From Fasciola hepatica (lineage: Eukaryota > Platyhelminthes > Trematoda > Plagiorchiida > Fasciolidae), in NCBI GenBank assembly GCA_948099385.1, contig CANUEZ040000107.1, positions 5,394,001 through 5,458,000 of the forward strand: DNA of 64,000 nt. Reading direction: 5' to 3'. Made by a program: the position numbers and the translations under genes. This document shows positions 42,856-53,620 of this stretch, piece after piece; positions within the stretch are counted from its first letter, which is position 1, and every line of letters starts with the position of its first letter. The notes below the pieces were generated by a model, which was given only the letters and a program-made list of their open reading frames with translations, was not told where the DNA came from and did not search any database.

Positions 42856-45800
42856 TGTTGCATGTCCGAGATTTAGTTTCCAATAGCCTGTTCCTAATTG
42901 ACACCGGTGCAGCAGTAAGTGTCATTCCAAAGGAGGCAGGTGATGCAACGAACCCGTCAGTCCAACAACTCCGTGCTGCCAATGGCACTCCCATTGCTAC
43001 TTACGGCCGTAAGTCACTCACACTCAACTTAGGACTACGCCGCACCTTCCGCTGGGTGTTCATAGTAGCAGACGTCCCTTATCCCATACTAGGCATCGAT
43101 TTCCTAGACCATTTCGACCTCCTGATCGATGCACGAGGCCGGAGAGTTGTCGACCGGCAGACTTCTCTTTCCGTAACCGGGTCGTATTCCTCCGTGAATC
43201 ACATCACGCCCCTATACATCGAACCGCAGGCCGAATACCCGTACGCAGACCTACTTTCAGCTTACCCGGCAATGCTAAGACAATCTGGCCCCCTTCCCGC
43301 GGTGACCACTAACGTTACCCACCATATTGTCACTAAAGGACCCCCAGCATTTAGCCGACCACGTCGCTTGAACTTAGACAAGCTACGCGTAGCACAGGCT
43401 GAGTTTGAACACATGCTAGAATTAGGCATAATACGCCCGTCCAGTAGCCCTTGGGCCTCGCCCCTTCACATGGTTCCTAAACCTAATGGCGATTGGCGCC
43501 CCTGCGGTGACTACAGGGCCCTCAACCAGGCTACTGTCCCGGACAGGTACCCCATTCCACATATTCAAGATCTTACTTCTACCCTGTCTGGTTGTTCTGT
43601 TTTCAGCAGAGAGCCTACCACCAAATCCCAGTAGCAGAGGCTGACATCCCTAAAACCGCTGTCACAACTCCATTCGGACTATTCGAGTTTTTGCGCATGC
43701 CTTTTGGGCTCAGCAATGCAGCCCAAACCTTTCAAAGGTTTATGCATGAGGCAACACGCGGTTTGAAGAATGTCTACGTGTACTTAGACGATATTTTGGT
43801 GGCAAGTTCTTCAAAAGAAGAGCATATGACACACCTGCGTGCTCTTTTTGAGCGCCTTAGCCAACACGGTGTGACCATTAACTCTGCTAAGTGCGAATTA
43901 GGTAGGACGACCATCACGTTCCTAGGTCACGAAATCTCAGCCTCAGGCATACAGCCCCTGCCTGACAAGGTGGTGGCAATTCGCGACTATCCTGAGCCTC
44001 ACTCTTACCGACAGTTGCGCCAATTTTCTGGCCTGGTTAACTTTTATCGCCGCTTTATCCCACACTGCGCCGAAATAATGCAGCCCCTAACAGACCTTTT
44101 ACGTGGAGGTAAGCGGAAATTCATTTTTCCCGACACGGCGCAGGCAGCTTTTACTTTGATCAAGGATGCTATCGCCAACATAGCACTCCTTGCACATCCC
44201 GATCCTTCTGCTCTCCTGGCATTAGGAACAGATGCTTCGGACACGGCTGTTGGAGCAGTGTTGCAGCAATTCGTCAACAATTCATGGCAACCAATAGCTT
44301 TCTTCTCCAAGCGTCTCCAGCCTTCGGAATCCCGATATAGTACGTTCAGCAGAGAACTGCTGGCAATCTATTTGGGTATCCGACACTTCCGGCACACACT
44401 CGAGGGCCAATTGTTCACAGTGTTTACAGATCATAAACCACTAGTGTACGCCCTCCAGTCAGCTTCTGACCGATATTCGCCACGCGAGATTCGCCACTTA
44501 GACTATGTTTCGCAGTTTACTACGGACATTCGACACGTCTCTGGGGCACACAATCCCGTAGCAGACGCACTCTCACGCGTCCACAATATCGACTACCCAC
44601 TACCCATGGGCATAGACCTAGAAGCAATCGCCGCAGCCCAAACGACAGATCCTGAGGTAGAGCAACTCAGAAACAACAGCTCCCTGCACCTAGTGGCAGT
44701 GGCCCTTCCGACTTCGGACGTAACTATCATTTGCGATGTGTCACAAGGTCGACCCCGACCACTAGTTTCTGCCAGTTTTCGCCGACGAGTGTTTACCAGC
44801 CTCCACAACTTATCGCACCCTGGGGTAACCGCCTCAGTGAAACTAGTCACCGAGCGATTCGTCTGGCCTTGCGTCAAACGTGACGTACGTCTTTCGGCTC
44901 GTGCTTGTCTCCAGTGCCAACGAGTTAAGATACATCGTCACATCAAATCTACTTTAGGCACATTCTGCGAACCGGACGCACGCTTTCATCATGTGCATGT
45001 GGATCTCGTGGGGCCACTTCCGCCATCCAATGGCTGCGTCTACATCCTCACTTGCGTAGATCGTTTCACTCGCTGGCCACAGGCCATACCTATTCCTCGC
45101 CCAACCTCAGAGGAAGCTGCAAAAGCATTTCTAACCGGTTGGGTGAGTCAGTTCGGTTGCCCTGCTATCGTGACCACTGATCGCGGTTCTCATTTCGACG
45201 GCGCCTTCCACGAGCTACTAAACGCATTCGGTTGTCGACACAACAAGACGACAGCCTATCATCCTCAGGCCAATGGCATGGTGGAGCGATTCCATCGCCA
45301 GCTGAAAGCTGCCCTTCGTGCTCGTGATAATCCATTATGGAGTGAAGTTTTGCCGATCGTTCTCTTAGGACTGCGTAACACCGTTAAAGCCGATATGGGT
45401 GTTACGGCGGCTGAACTGGTTTACGGTTGCACACTACGACTTCCAGGTGAGTTAGTTTCTCCATTACCACCTATGAGTTTTAATTACGGGGATTACGCAA
45501 AACGGCTGTCGCACCAAATGCGGGTGATAAAGCCCACCCCACCACGAGAACAAACCCTGAGCAACTACATACCTACCGCTCTAGCTACCACCAGCCATGT
45601 TTTTATTCGAGTAGATGCAGTGCGATCACCACTACAGGCGGCTTACTCTGGCCCGTTCCGCGTCGTCCAGCGAAAGGAAAAGAAATACGTGGTGGACGTC
45701 GAGGGCAGGAAGGAGACCATCAGCATAGACCGCCTCAAACCAGCCTTCATCGAGGCAGAACCCACCTCGAACAACCCTCTCAGTGTCCCTACCTGCTCAC

Positions 45801-45955
45801 AACCTTCGGTTAGTCGTCCCGAGTCGGCCCCTGTTACTCCCACTAACGACCCCTCGTTACCTGTTGCAACACCAAACTCCACGAAAGACAGCTGCACCGG
45901 TCAACAGGAGAAATCGACGCGGCCGCGAGCTGCGACAGCCAACGAGGTTTTCTGA
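42798..45955 (+). pseudogene. pol: Pol polyprotein (PR-RT-RH-IN), frameshifted in RT
   Basis: Read by -1 frameshifting from gag. Protease with DTGA (42,900-42,911) and an ILGIDFL segment. RT has [33 protein letters not shown] and YLDD (43,781-43,792). RNase H has TDAS (about 44,228), FSRELLAIY and TDHKPL. Integrase has an H-x3-H...C-x2-C finger (about 44,806-44,925) and a D-x58-D-x34-E core (45,002; 45,179; 45,284). A C-terminal tail follows to TGA at 45,955. Around 43,607-43,611 the frame jumps, and about 13 nt that should hold the motif-A catalytic aspartate are missing by comparison with family conservation. The rest is intact at about 1,050 codons. Assembly error is an alternative. Confidence 0.93.
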
Positions 45956-46563
45956 ATATGTAACAGTCGTATATATTGAAGTTTACTCTTCATATTCAAT
46001 TTGTACATAGTCCTATTATACACGAATGCACGACCACGTGGTGATCACGACAAGGGTGGCGGCAGCCTGTATTGCGCCGGTATGTCCCCCTCAGTCGAAT
46101 ATCCGATCGCGCCTCGAGGCGCAGCTTCCTTGTGTTTCTTTCCTTCCAGCTCGTCCCGTCAGACAGAACCACATGGAATTCCAGGATCTCGCATGGCTCC
46201 AACACAAGGCTCACTGGATCGCGACTGGACCCATTTGACGCCGGACGCTGGCTCGCTTACGAAGGCAATGACAACCACAGGGACACGGAACTTTGGGATA
46301 TGCCGACAACGACAAACCCTACAACACAACCACCACTGCCAGGTCACGAACAGGATCTACCCTGGTCGGACAACATTTTGAGGAGGACGCAATTTTGCGA
46401 TCGACGCACAGCGACCAGTGTGAGTCATGGAGAACGGCTTGTGCTGGCTTCGCTGTTGTGTTCGACCGCGGCGGGAGGCATGGAAAACGTCTCTCGCCAC
46501 CGAATCCGACGTACCCATCACGGGTCGAAGCCCAACTGCGTCGGCCTTCTAGGGGGAGACCCC
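45956..46563 (+). other. 3' untranslated region of the element with an open frame
   Basis: Between the pol stop and the 3' LTR. It contains a 176-codon open frame (46,072-46,602) that runs into the first 39 bases of the LTR. It has no signal peptide or membrane segment and is His/Arg/Thr-rich. Other frames here are also long and open, so low stop density in GC-rich sequence is a sufficient explanation. An env gene is not supported. Confidence 0.6.
46551..46559 (+). promoter_or_regulatory. polypurine tract
   Basis: AGGGGGAGA followed by four C and then the LTR TG. The usual plus-strand primer position just upstream of the 3' LTR. The four-base gap is slightly unusual. Confidence 0.65.
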
Positions 46564-46833
46564 TGTAGTGCTACCAATAAAGCACTCGATGACGAAGACT
46601 AACAAATTTGCTTATTTGAACAATGACCGTTTTTGGTGGCGCCACTTGCTCCGCCTGTGTACGTCGTCTGCACGCCGTTGCGCTCCTCCAATACACACGT
46701 TGTCCCGCTCCAGCGTTTTGAGTTCTGCTTTGCGCGCTGCCGAGTATATTCGCTAACGTGTCACATACCGAGGACCACGGGCTATAGACTCTATACGGGA
46801 GCAGGTCCTGACTTAACTGAGATTAATCCTAAA
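46564..46833 (+). repeat. 3' LTR (270 bp)
   Basis: Partner of 41,487-41,756; one substitution at 46,742. It is followed by AGTC, the target duplication, and then by the continuation of dispersed repeat R41. Confidence 0.97.
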
Positions 46834-46837
46834 AGTC

Positions 46838-47050
46838 TCACACGATCACAGAGGGGATTCCTGACACCAGCCGGCAACCCACTTAAGCCCAAATTCTATT
46901 CCCAATAATCCATTCCAACAGTTCACTTCCTTCCGCATTGCGGTACGAAACCCAGCCCTCGCCGCCGTCCACTTCGTCAAACCAGCCCCTTTTTACCTCC
47001 TACTCTCAACAGTCTACCTGCCATCACCTGTAACCAAGGTCTTTATGAAG
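46838..47050 (+). repeat. dispersed repeat R41, continuation after the gypsy element
   Basis: GATTCCTGACACCAG at about 46,855 and the following CAGCCCTCGCC, CCCTTTTTACCTCCTACTCTC and CTACCTGCCA tract correspond, in order, to the reverse complement of about 13,710-13,500. Identity is about 65-75% by eye. Confidence 0.6.
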
Positions 47051-47296
47051 CAGAATACCCGACATCTGCCGCCAACCAGAATTTAGCTAATGATTTTTTA
47101 TCACATGCGGAAAAATGTTTTCTTTCTTTTTTCCTTCTTTAAACTCTTACAACTTCTGCCTGGCTGCACCAGTACCGTTTGTCTCCACTAATCCGTTTCT
47201 TTGACGGCTCTTCATTGAAAGTCCGTTATACGTCCATACGCCATTCATGCTCTTCAAACGTTCACTCAAATCCTTGTGAAGCTTTTCGCCCTCAGA

Positions 47297-47785
47297 TGAA
47301 TTTCCACATGACATTGAAATCACCTGCACGGAAGGTCCGTTTTATTATCACCTTTGACTCACTTGCATTTATTTCACATGCTTCCTCCACACTTAGTTAC
47401 CCAATGCTGGATCAGTGCTCTACATTTCGCTGGTATCTCTGACTGCACGTCGAAAGCCCCATGCGGACTTTACTTCTGATATTGTTCTTTGGCATCTCTT
47501 CCGCCCGGTCACTCGTTAGTGACCGTACAATTGTCGCTCATATCAGCAATCCCACGTTTGTCTATCCATCCACACCACCCTCACCGAATTCGAAACCAAT
47601 TTTCGATTCCCGCTTCAACCGTTACCACTTTAGTTCACTCAAACACTACATGGCTTTACTGGTGTAATTCGGTTGCTGTGTGATTTATAAATTTGGAATT
47701 TGTGAATGCCTCACATTGTCATGTACTGCCGTATACTCTGATCTTGCCTTGTGCGTGTGTATTGACCACGGTCAAGAAATGTACA
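47297..47785 (+). repeat. 489-bp dispersed repeat E, copy 1
   Basis: Direct repeat with 50,837-51,325 at a constant offset of 3,540. Identity is about 90% but uneven: blocks of about 85 and 66 bases match perfectly and are separated by blocks with many changes. It includes a perfect hairpin CGGTCACT-CGTT-AGTGACCG at 47,506-47,525. No coding potential. It could be a solo LTR, a SINE or an exapted element; termini are undefined. Confidence 0.88.
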
Positions 47786-48419
47786 GTTCAACTCCTTCAC
47801 TTCCCTTTTTATGAACTGTTCACTACAGCCACCATTATTTCTGTGCTTCCAGAGTTGGTTTGATTTTGCCCTATTCTCCGTTAATCGATCATGCTCCAGC
47901 TGTCACACAGCAAACAATGGATAATAATTATCCTTAATAACTCGAAAGTAACAAACAGAACTCTTTCCGTGTCCTCTGAATCTTGCTTCTTTTATCCCTT
48001 CCTTACTTCATTTTCATCTGCTATTTCCATGTTCAAGCATCCCAATCTGTTCCAAGCCCTAGCTCCTCTCAGCTGATGGTCCAAGTTCAAGAGACCCATA
48101 GAACATATATTAGCCAGCTTTCTTCAGGTTTTGCCAGTCTTCCCCGTTGCTGTCATGTCAGAGCCTCTTATAATAAGTGCTTATTTCCAGAACATCTCTA
48201 CCTCACAGCCATCACATACTAAACCCTCCATGATCCTTGCTACTTAGTCCTCCCTCTACCATCTGTAGCGCTCTCCTCATCCACCTCTTGCCCTGGATCT
48301 CGATACCAATCTTTCGTGGCGGTGTAAAAGTGACGCATCTCATCTTTGTTTTCATCAACTCTCAAGCTACGTAAGTCAGCTTATTTTCATCTTTTATTTG
48401 TCCCCATGGTTTCGACGCG
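47786..48419. other. no recognised feature
   Basis: Pyrimidine-rich sequence with only short frames. It may be part of the same composite repeat as the flanking blocks. Confidence 0.4.
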
Positions 48420-48670
48420 CCTCAGTCCCCCTCATGTTTCTCTGTTTTCAGCTTTCTCCACTTGGACAGGTCAGACTTCACCATCTGCCTCTTTGAATCC
48501 ATCGATATGTCTATTTAAACTCTCACCATCACTGCCTGCGCGCATACAGTCATCTCCGTCAAATTTGTGTATCTTTCTTTTGTCATATACTTGCCCATGT
48601 TATCACAAAATATCTGGCCATACAGCTGGTCGTAGCAACTGCATCTGGCGTGCTCCAAACCTCCCCGAAA
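48420..48670 (+). repeat. dispersed repeat A-like, copy 3
   Basis: Shares CAGCTTTC, CTCCACTTGGA.CAG, CTTTGAATCCATC, TATTT.AACT and CATCTGGCGTGC-type words in order with 35,430-35,680. Only moderately similar, perhaps 65-70%. Confidence 0.5.
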
Positions 48671-48689
48671 AAAACCTCCACTGAGTTGA

Positions 48690-50110
48690 CACCAAATTCT
48701 AGGTTCAGTGCGAGTGAGTTTTACGTGAACTTATTAAAACATAGAGGAAGTTCTTTGAAAAATATATCCCAGGATCCCTTTTCATCTTTTTTTCTCTGTT
48801 TTGTATTTTCCATTTTCTTTGGTCTTCGGAGCTCCGACCTAAGGTTCCCTCAGTTTCTCCGGGACTATTACAGGCTACGAACTTCCGGCAGTACGGTATC
48901 ATATCATGCTCTTTCGCAGGGTCCATGGTCGGGGCTCGATGGCATTCTTAATTATGGAAGACATAATGCTGCACATACATAGGGACCTACCAGAGCGTGC
49001 GGTTCATCGGCCCCCTTTTTTCGCATTCAAGGGCCTCCAGCCCTGCCATGGTCATTGAAGACTTTTGGAGGATTGTGGGCTAATAATATAGCATCCACTT
49101 GTCGTAACTTGAAGCATGACACCTGCTTCTTTCCATTTGGCAGGATCTCACTTGCTTTGCATAGGTTGGTTCCTCGTAGCCATAGATTTTGTGATACGTG
49201 ATGGTGTCGTCAAAAGTACTGAAAAGAAGGTGTGAGGGACTCAGAGATCAGTTACAACAAAGCAGCACAACAATAAAGAAAATTCCGAAGGTTCTCCAGA
49301 AAGAATGGGACAGCTTCTAGAGCCCAGTGTCTCCATCAACCCACCACCGCCGTGAAGCCTAACCGGGTATCTCAATAATATTCTGAGAACAGTTCTGGTC
49401 AAGCTTGATCCAGCCTGCGATTGAAGCCAGGAAAAGTACTGTGAGAGGTGAGCATCGAAAAAAGCCTATTTCAGGAGCTTACTACCGGAACTGTGAAGAA
49501 TTTGATTTTACTTTAAGCCTACGCCTCTTTTCCCAGTTTGGGTTCAGGACTGTCCAGGCCTCCCATGGGCATAATATGGACAACTGTGCCGGGAATGACC
49601 GCTCTGGTAAACTTTGAGAATTAGGAAGTTCAAATTGGGTTACCCCTCTTTTCATGGGAAAAAGACTGAGCTAGGCTGGCACTTCTTCATATGAATTGTG
49701 CATTAGGATTACGACACTTTTGTGGCAATACATAGCACGCTTTTGGTTTTCTCCGACTGTACACTCCCGATTAGTTTTCCCGTCCATCTTTGCGCTCTTT
49801 TGCCTTCGTGCGGCTCTCTTACCGGTGCTGTTTCATTCCACCGATAAGCAAATAACAGAATCACTTCGTTCCACCAAATCGAGTGTTTTACATTCAATGG
49901 GCTGAGGCGCTGTTGGTAGTTTGATGTGATACCTGATAGATGACACGCTCATGAGCTGCCAGCCAAAGGTCTTCTGTATTGGTAATCCAACCCTTTGAAC
50001 AGTATGACAATTCTTTTATACCGTGACTTCCGTCGTCCGACTCCACCACTGTTGCACGATATATGTATATATTATAAGACAAGCCACCATGGCTTACACT
50101 TATCCAGGCA
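48690..50110. other. no recognised feature
   Basis: 1.4 kb of DNA without a recognised protein, RNA or repeat. Short frames only (up to about 110 codons). Confidence 0.45.
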
Positions 50111-50836
50111 TGAGACGGGGCTGGATGCAGGCTTTACGTTATTTGCCTTCCCCCCTAATGTAATAACGCCCATCTCCCACCATCCTAAGTTTTGGTTTGC
50201 AGCTCTAGAGGTGCGCTTCGAGGCTCGTAGAAGCCTTCACTAACTTTGAAATTTTTATACCACTTAGATGCCATCCCTGATGATTACAGTGCCCCGGCAA
50301 GAGGCTTAGTTTCAAATTCCTCCCAACAGCAGTCATACAACTGACTTGAGGAGGCTACTTTCTAGCATTTCTACATTCCCGAGAGGAGTGCTTGCGGTAA
50401 CTAATGGCACGGAACCCCGTAGTTGAAACAAAACCCAGCTAACACCTGGCTAAGCTCCGGTCGTTGATAAGGCCCACCGATAAAGAGTCGGAGGTATTTA
50501 AGAAACGGTGGTTTAATTCGTTACGTTTTTCTGGTTCAGGCAGCTGTCACTACTTTCTTTGAGGAATCATTCCCGGAAAGAATGGCCCCTGTGGCTAACA
50601 AAATCGTCACAAGTGTCGGCAAAAGAGCTGGCCCTTCAGCGTCAGGACTTCGCGCAGTCTTCGCGGTACCCACCTGGAGGAATCCTGAGGGGCTCCGGCA
50701 CTATAGATTCGTCCATCACCGGCTGTCTTTCATAAAAAAGTGAAAGTGCCTAGCCTTGAATCAGCCCAAAGGCACGGACGGACACCTGCCCTTGCCCATA
50801 CCCGCCACGGAGTTACCAAATCCGAGTATGCCACTT

Positions 50837-51325
50837 GAATTTCCATACGACACGGTAATCACCTGCACAAAAAGGTCCGTTTTATTATCACCTTTGACTC
50901 ACTTGCATTTATTTCACATGCTTCCTCCACACTTAGTTACCCAATGCTGGATCAGTGTCCAATATTCCGCTGGTATCTCTGCCTGCACGTTGGAAGCCCC
51001 ACGCTTGCTTTACTTCTAACAATGTTCTTTGGCATCTCTTCCGCCCGGTCACTCGTTAGTGACCGTACAATTGTCGCTCATATCAGCAATCCCAGGGCTG
51101 TCCGGCTATCCACACCGCCCCCAGCGATTTCGAAACCGATTCGTAGTTCCCGCCTCAACCATTACCACTTTAGTTCACTCAAACACTACATGACTTTACT
51201 GGTGTAATTCGGTTGCCGTGTGATTCATTAATTTAGAATTTGTGAATACCTCACATTGACATTTACTGCTGGATACTCTGATCTTGCCTTGTGCATGTGT
51301 ATTGACCACGGTCAAGAAATATACT
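50837..51325 (+). repeat. 489-bp dispersed repeat E, copy 2
   Basis: Partner of 47,297-47,785. It lies between the gag and RT parts of relic G, where the protease should be, so it probably inserted into or replaced part of the relic. The 8-bp hairpin is conserved at 51,046-51,065. Confidence 0.88.
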
Positions 51326-51347
51326 ATACTATGCTATACTATACTAA
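51323..51347. repeat. CTATA microsatellite
   Basis: About five tandem CTATA units with one interruption (CTATG), starting exactly where the 489-bp repeat loses similarity to its partner. This suggests the tail or end of that element. Confidence 0.8.
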
Positions 51348-53620
51348 GAAAACCAACCAGCGGCCTTTGTGGGTTCGACCGCGTTCCGTCTTTTCAGACA
51401 GACGTGTTGGCACTCTGCAGAAAAAGCTGCTGCTGGAGAGTAAGATCACCTCTCCAACTGGCACTGGACAAACTAGCCTTTGCCAAAAGTGGGGTTTGCA
51501 CTACTTTCTAAAGATATTGTTCGTCCTTCCCGCAATCCACAGGCCGCTCCTCTACACATGATTTCCAAGAAAAATGGCATTGGCTGGCTACTATCTAGCT
51601 AATGTTGTGCGCTAAACCCAGCTACCCCTGAAGATAGTCGTCCGATACCAAACAACCGCGACATCTCGGCAACCCTTTACGGCTTGACTGCATATTCTAA
51701 GACCGATTTGGTACGAGCCGATCACCAGATCCCAGTAACCACTGAAGGTGGCTAGAAAGCCGCTTCCACGACTTCTTTTGATCTATTTAATTTCCTACAT
51801 AGGCCATTCTGTTTGCAAGGTGTTTCTCGGATGTCCTGGAGGTTTGCCGACAGCATAACTAGGGACCTAGAATTTGTTGATGTTTACGTCGACCGGCGGC
51901 AGTCAAGTGGTTATCGTCGTGGACTTCGAGCGGAGATGACCCGGCTTCAGTTCCCGCCATAGCTATTTACCTTCACTTTTGGCGAACTTTCTTTGGCCAC
52001 TTCCCCGTTTCTGAACTGTTGTGCTTTGCTGGATAATAAGTAAGGGGGGGAAACGAAAATGGTATCAAGTATAAGATTTATGTAGATGACTTGGTCATCT
52101 CATCGTTGAGCGCAGACGAAAATTTCCAACACTTCACTCTACCGTTCCAACGTTTGATCCAACTTCGAATAATGGCCGGTCCCGATAAATGTGAACTCGG
52201 CTAAACGGAACTTGTGTTCCTCGGTCACATGATCACTCGAGAGGGTACTGAGCCTCGGGGGGATAAAGTGGATGCTACTCTGGATCATGCCGAGCCGTCC
52301 TCAAGCCAGGAGTTCAGGGCATTTTGGGTTAGTTAACTCCTGTCATCGTTTCATACCTCTTGCTGCTGGAGGTCTGCTTACATTAACCGAACTTCTTCTT
52401 GGCAATCCACGTGAGTTGAAGGTTACGGATGCCGCACGAGTAGCTTTCTCGGAGGATGAAGCAACACCGAAGCTGATCACGCTCCTCTTGCACCCACTTC
52501 CTTCTGCCATAGAGCATAGCGATGGACACATCTAAGCCTGCCACTGAAGCGATCCTGCATCAGTTTGTTCCCGGCGTTTCACAAGAACAATAGTTTACCT
52601 CGACGCCGCATTCCGAAGGGGGCAAAATATGATCTTGTCGGTTTCCAACAGAGGCGGGCTATCAGGCTGCAGGAGTTTCAGCCCGCCTTCCGGGTGTCAT
52701 CGAGGGTAGCTCTTAGAATTTCTACCGAAGTGTACTTTGAAATGGCCTAATCCCGACTGTCTTCCTATTTACGCTGCTTCCCCTCTGCCTCGTCCCATTT
52801 ATCGCATTTCTACTCAGACTTTCTCAGACTGTTAGTCTTGCCCCGTGTTTCCACAACTTCCGCTGCTTGACGGGGGGGAACTGCCCTTAACATCCCTTGA
52901 GTTAGCACAACCACAACCTCCTCAAACAGTGTCCTCAAGCATTTCCATTGGTCTACTGCCTATAAATCCACCTACTTAAGCCCAGTGATGTCCTTCATCA
53001 GTTCTGAGAGCCTCTCACTCTTTCGACCCGCAAGGCGAAAAAGTATTGGCCATGGATTCATAAAACGTCTGAAGTAACCCGCGGCTGGAATTCCCTCTGC
53101 ACTACGGCCCCACCGTTCTTTAGCAGATCCCACTGGATGCTGTTCTATCCGCAACAACTCCTGGCTATAAACCCCCAAGGCTTTACTGTTTCCATGAACA
53201 GATCGATTTTACCGTGCCACTTTCCACAAATGGGCACTCGCAGAACAAAGCCCTACTGCAAGCCGGACTACCTCCTGCTAACTTGATCACCACCTGGCCA
53301 TCAGATATACAGACTCCCGCAATCTTTACATTAGATCGGTTTGCTTTTTCTCTTGCCTTATTTTCGCTAGTGGCTTAACGACCTAAGTCTACGTAGCGAA
53401 AGACCGTGAGCCGAATGTTGCCTTGCCAGTTTTCAATATCCAAAAGTTCACTCAACCTGCATCTCCAGATTCCACTGACCGTTCAGTCCGGTGGACGAAA
53501 TTGCCACTCCTTTACAATGAACCCCCTACTCAGCCAGCGGACCGTATCTGCCAGATGATAGGCGTTACCAACAACAACATTCCACAGATTACTCCTTGGC
53601 CCCACTCTGGGCAAGTCGGT

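Larger units (their letters stand above)
41487..46833 (+). mobile_element. CsRn1-type Ty3/gypsy LTR retrotransposon, young, one RT lesion
   Basis: 5,347-bp element with 270-bp direct LTRs (269/270 identical), a tRNA-Trp-like primer site, Gag, a -1 frameshift signal, Pol (protease, RT, RNase H, integrase), a purine tract and a 4-6 bp target duplication (AGTC to AAAGTC; ambiguous because the LTR ends in A). The Gag C-x2-H-x9-C-x3-C box and tRNA-Trp priming are hallmarks of the CsRn1 clade known from flukes. The near-identical LTRs indicate recent insertion. A short lesion in RT motif A disables this copy. The empty paralogous site at about 13,725 confirms the boundaries. Confidence 0.97.
50120..53620 (+). 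mobile_element. decayed Ty3/gypsy relic G, plus strand
   Basis: Old element related to the young one. Gag: HPKFWFAALEVRFEARR at about 50,180-50,230, then FYTT, PDDYSAPARGLVSNSS-like text. Pol resumes at about 51,465 (DKLAFAK, KDIVRPSRNP, PLHMISKKNGIGW), then YSKTDLVRADHQIPV (about 51,690-51,735), FDLFNFLHRPFCL, YVDDLVISS (about 52,079-52,105) and LVFLGHMITREGTEP. RNase H: AILHQFVPG near 52,553. Integrase: FHEQIDF.VPL near 53,182 and PAIFTLDRFAF near 53,307. Protease is missing; a 489-bp repeat sits in its place. Many stops and frameshifts are present and no LTRs were found. Motif A aspartate is retained here, unlike in the young element. Confidence 0.82.

Noticed and set aside
46072..46602. 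env-like gene
   Set aside because: No signal peptide, membrane span or glycosylation-rich ectodomain. It ends inside the LTR, and the clade lacks env.
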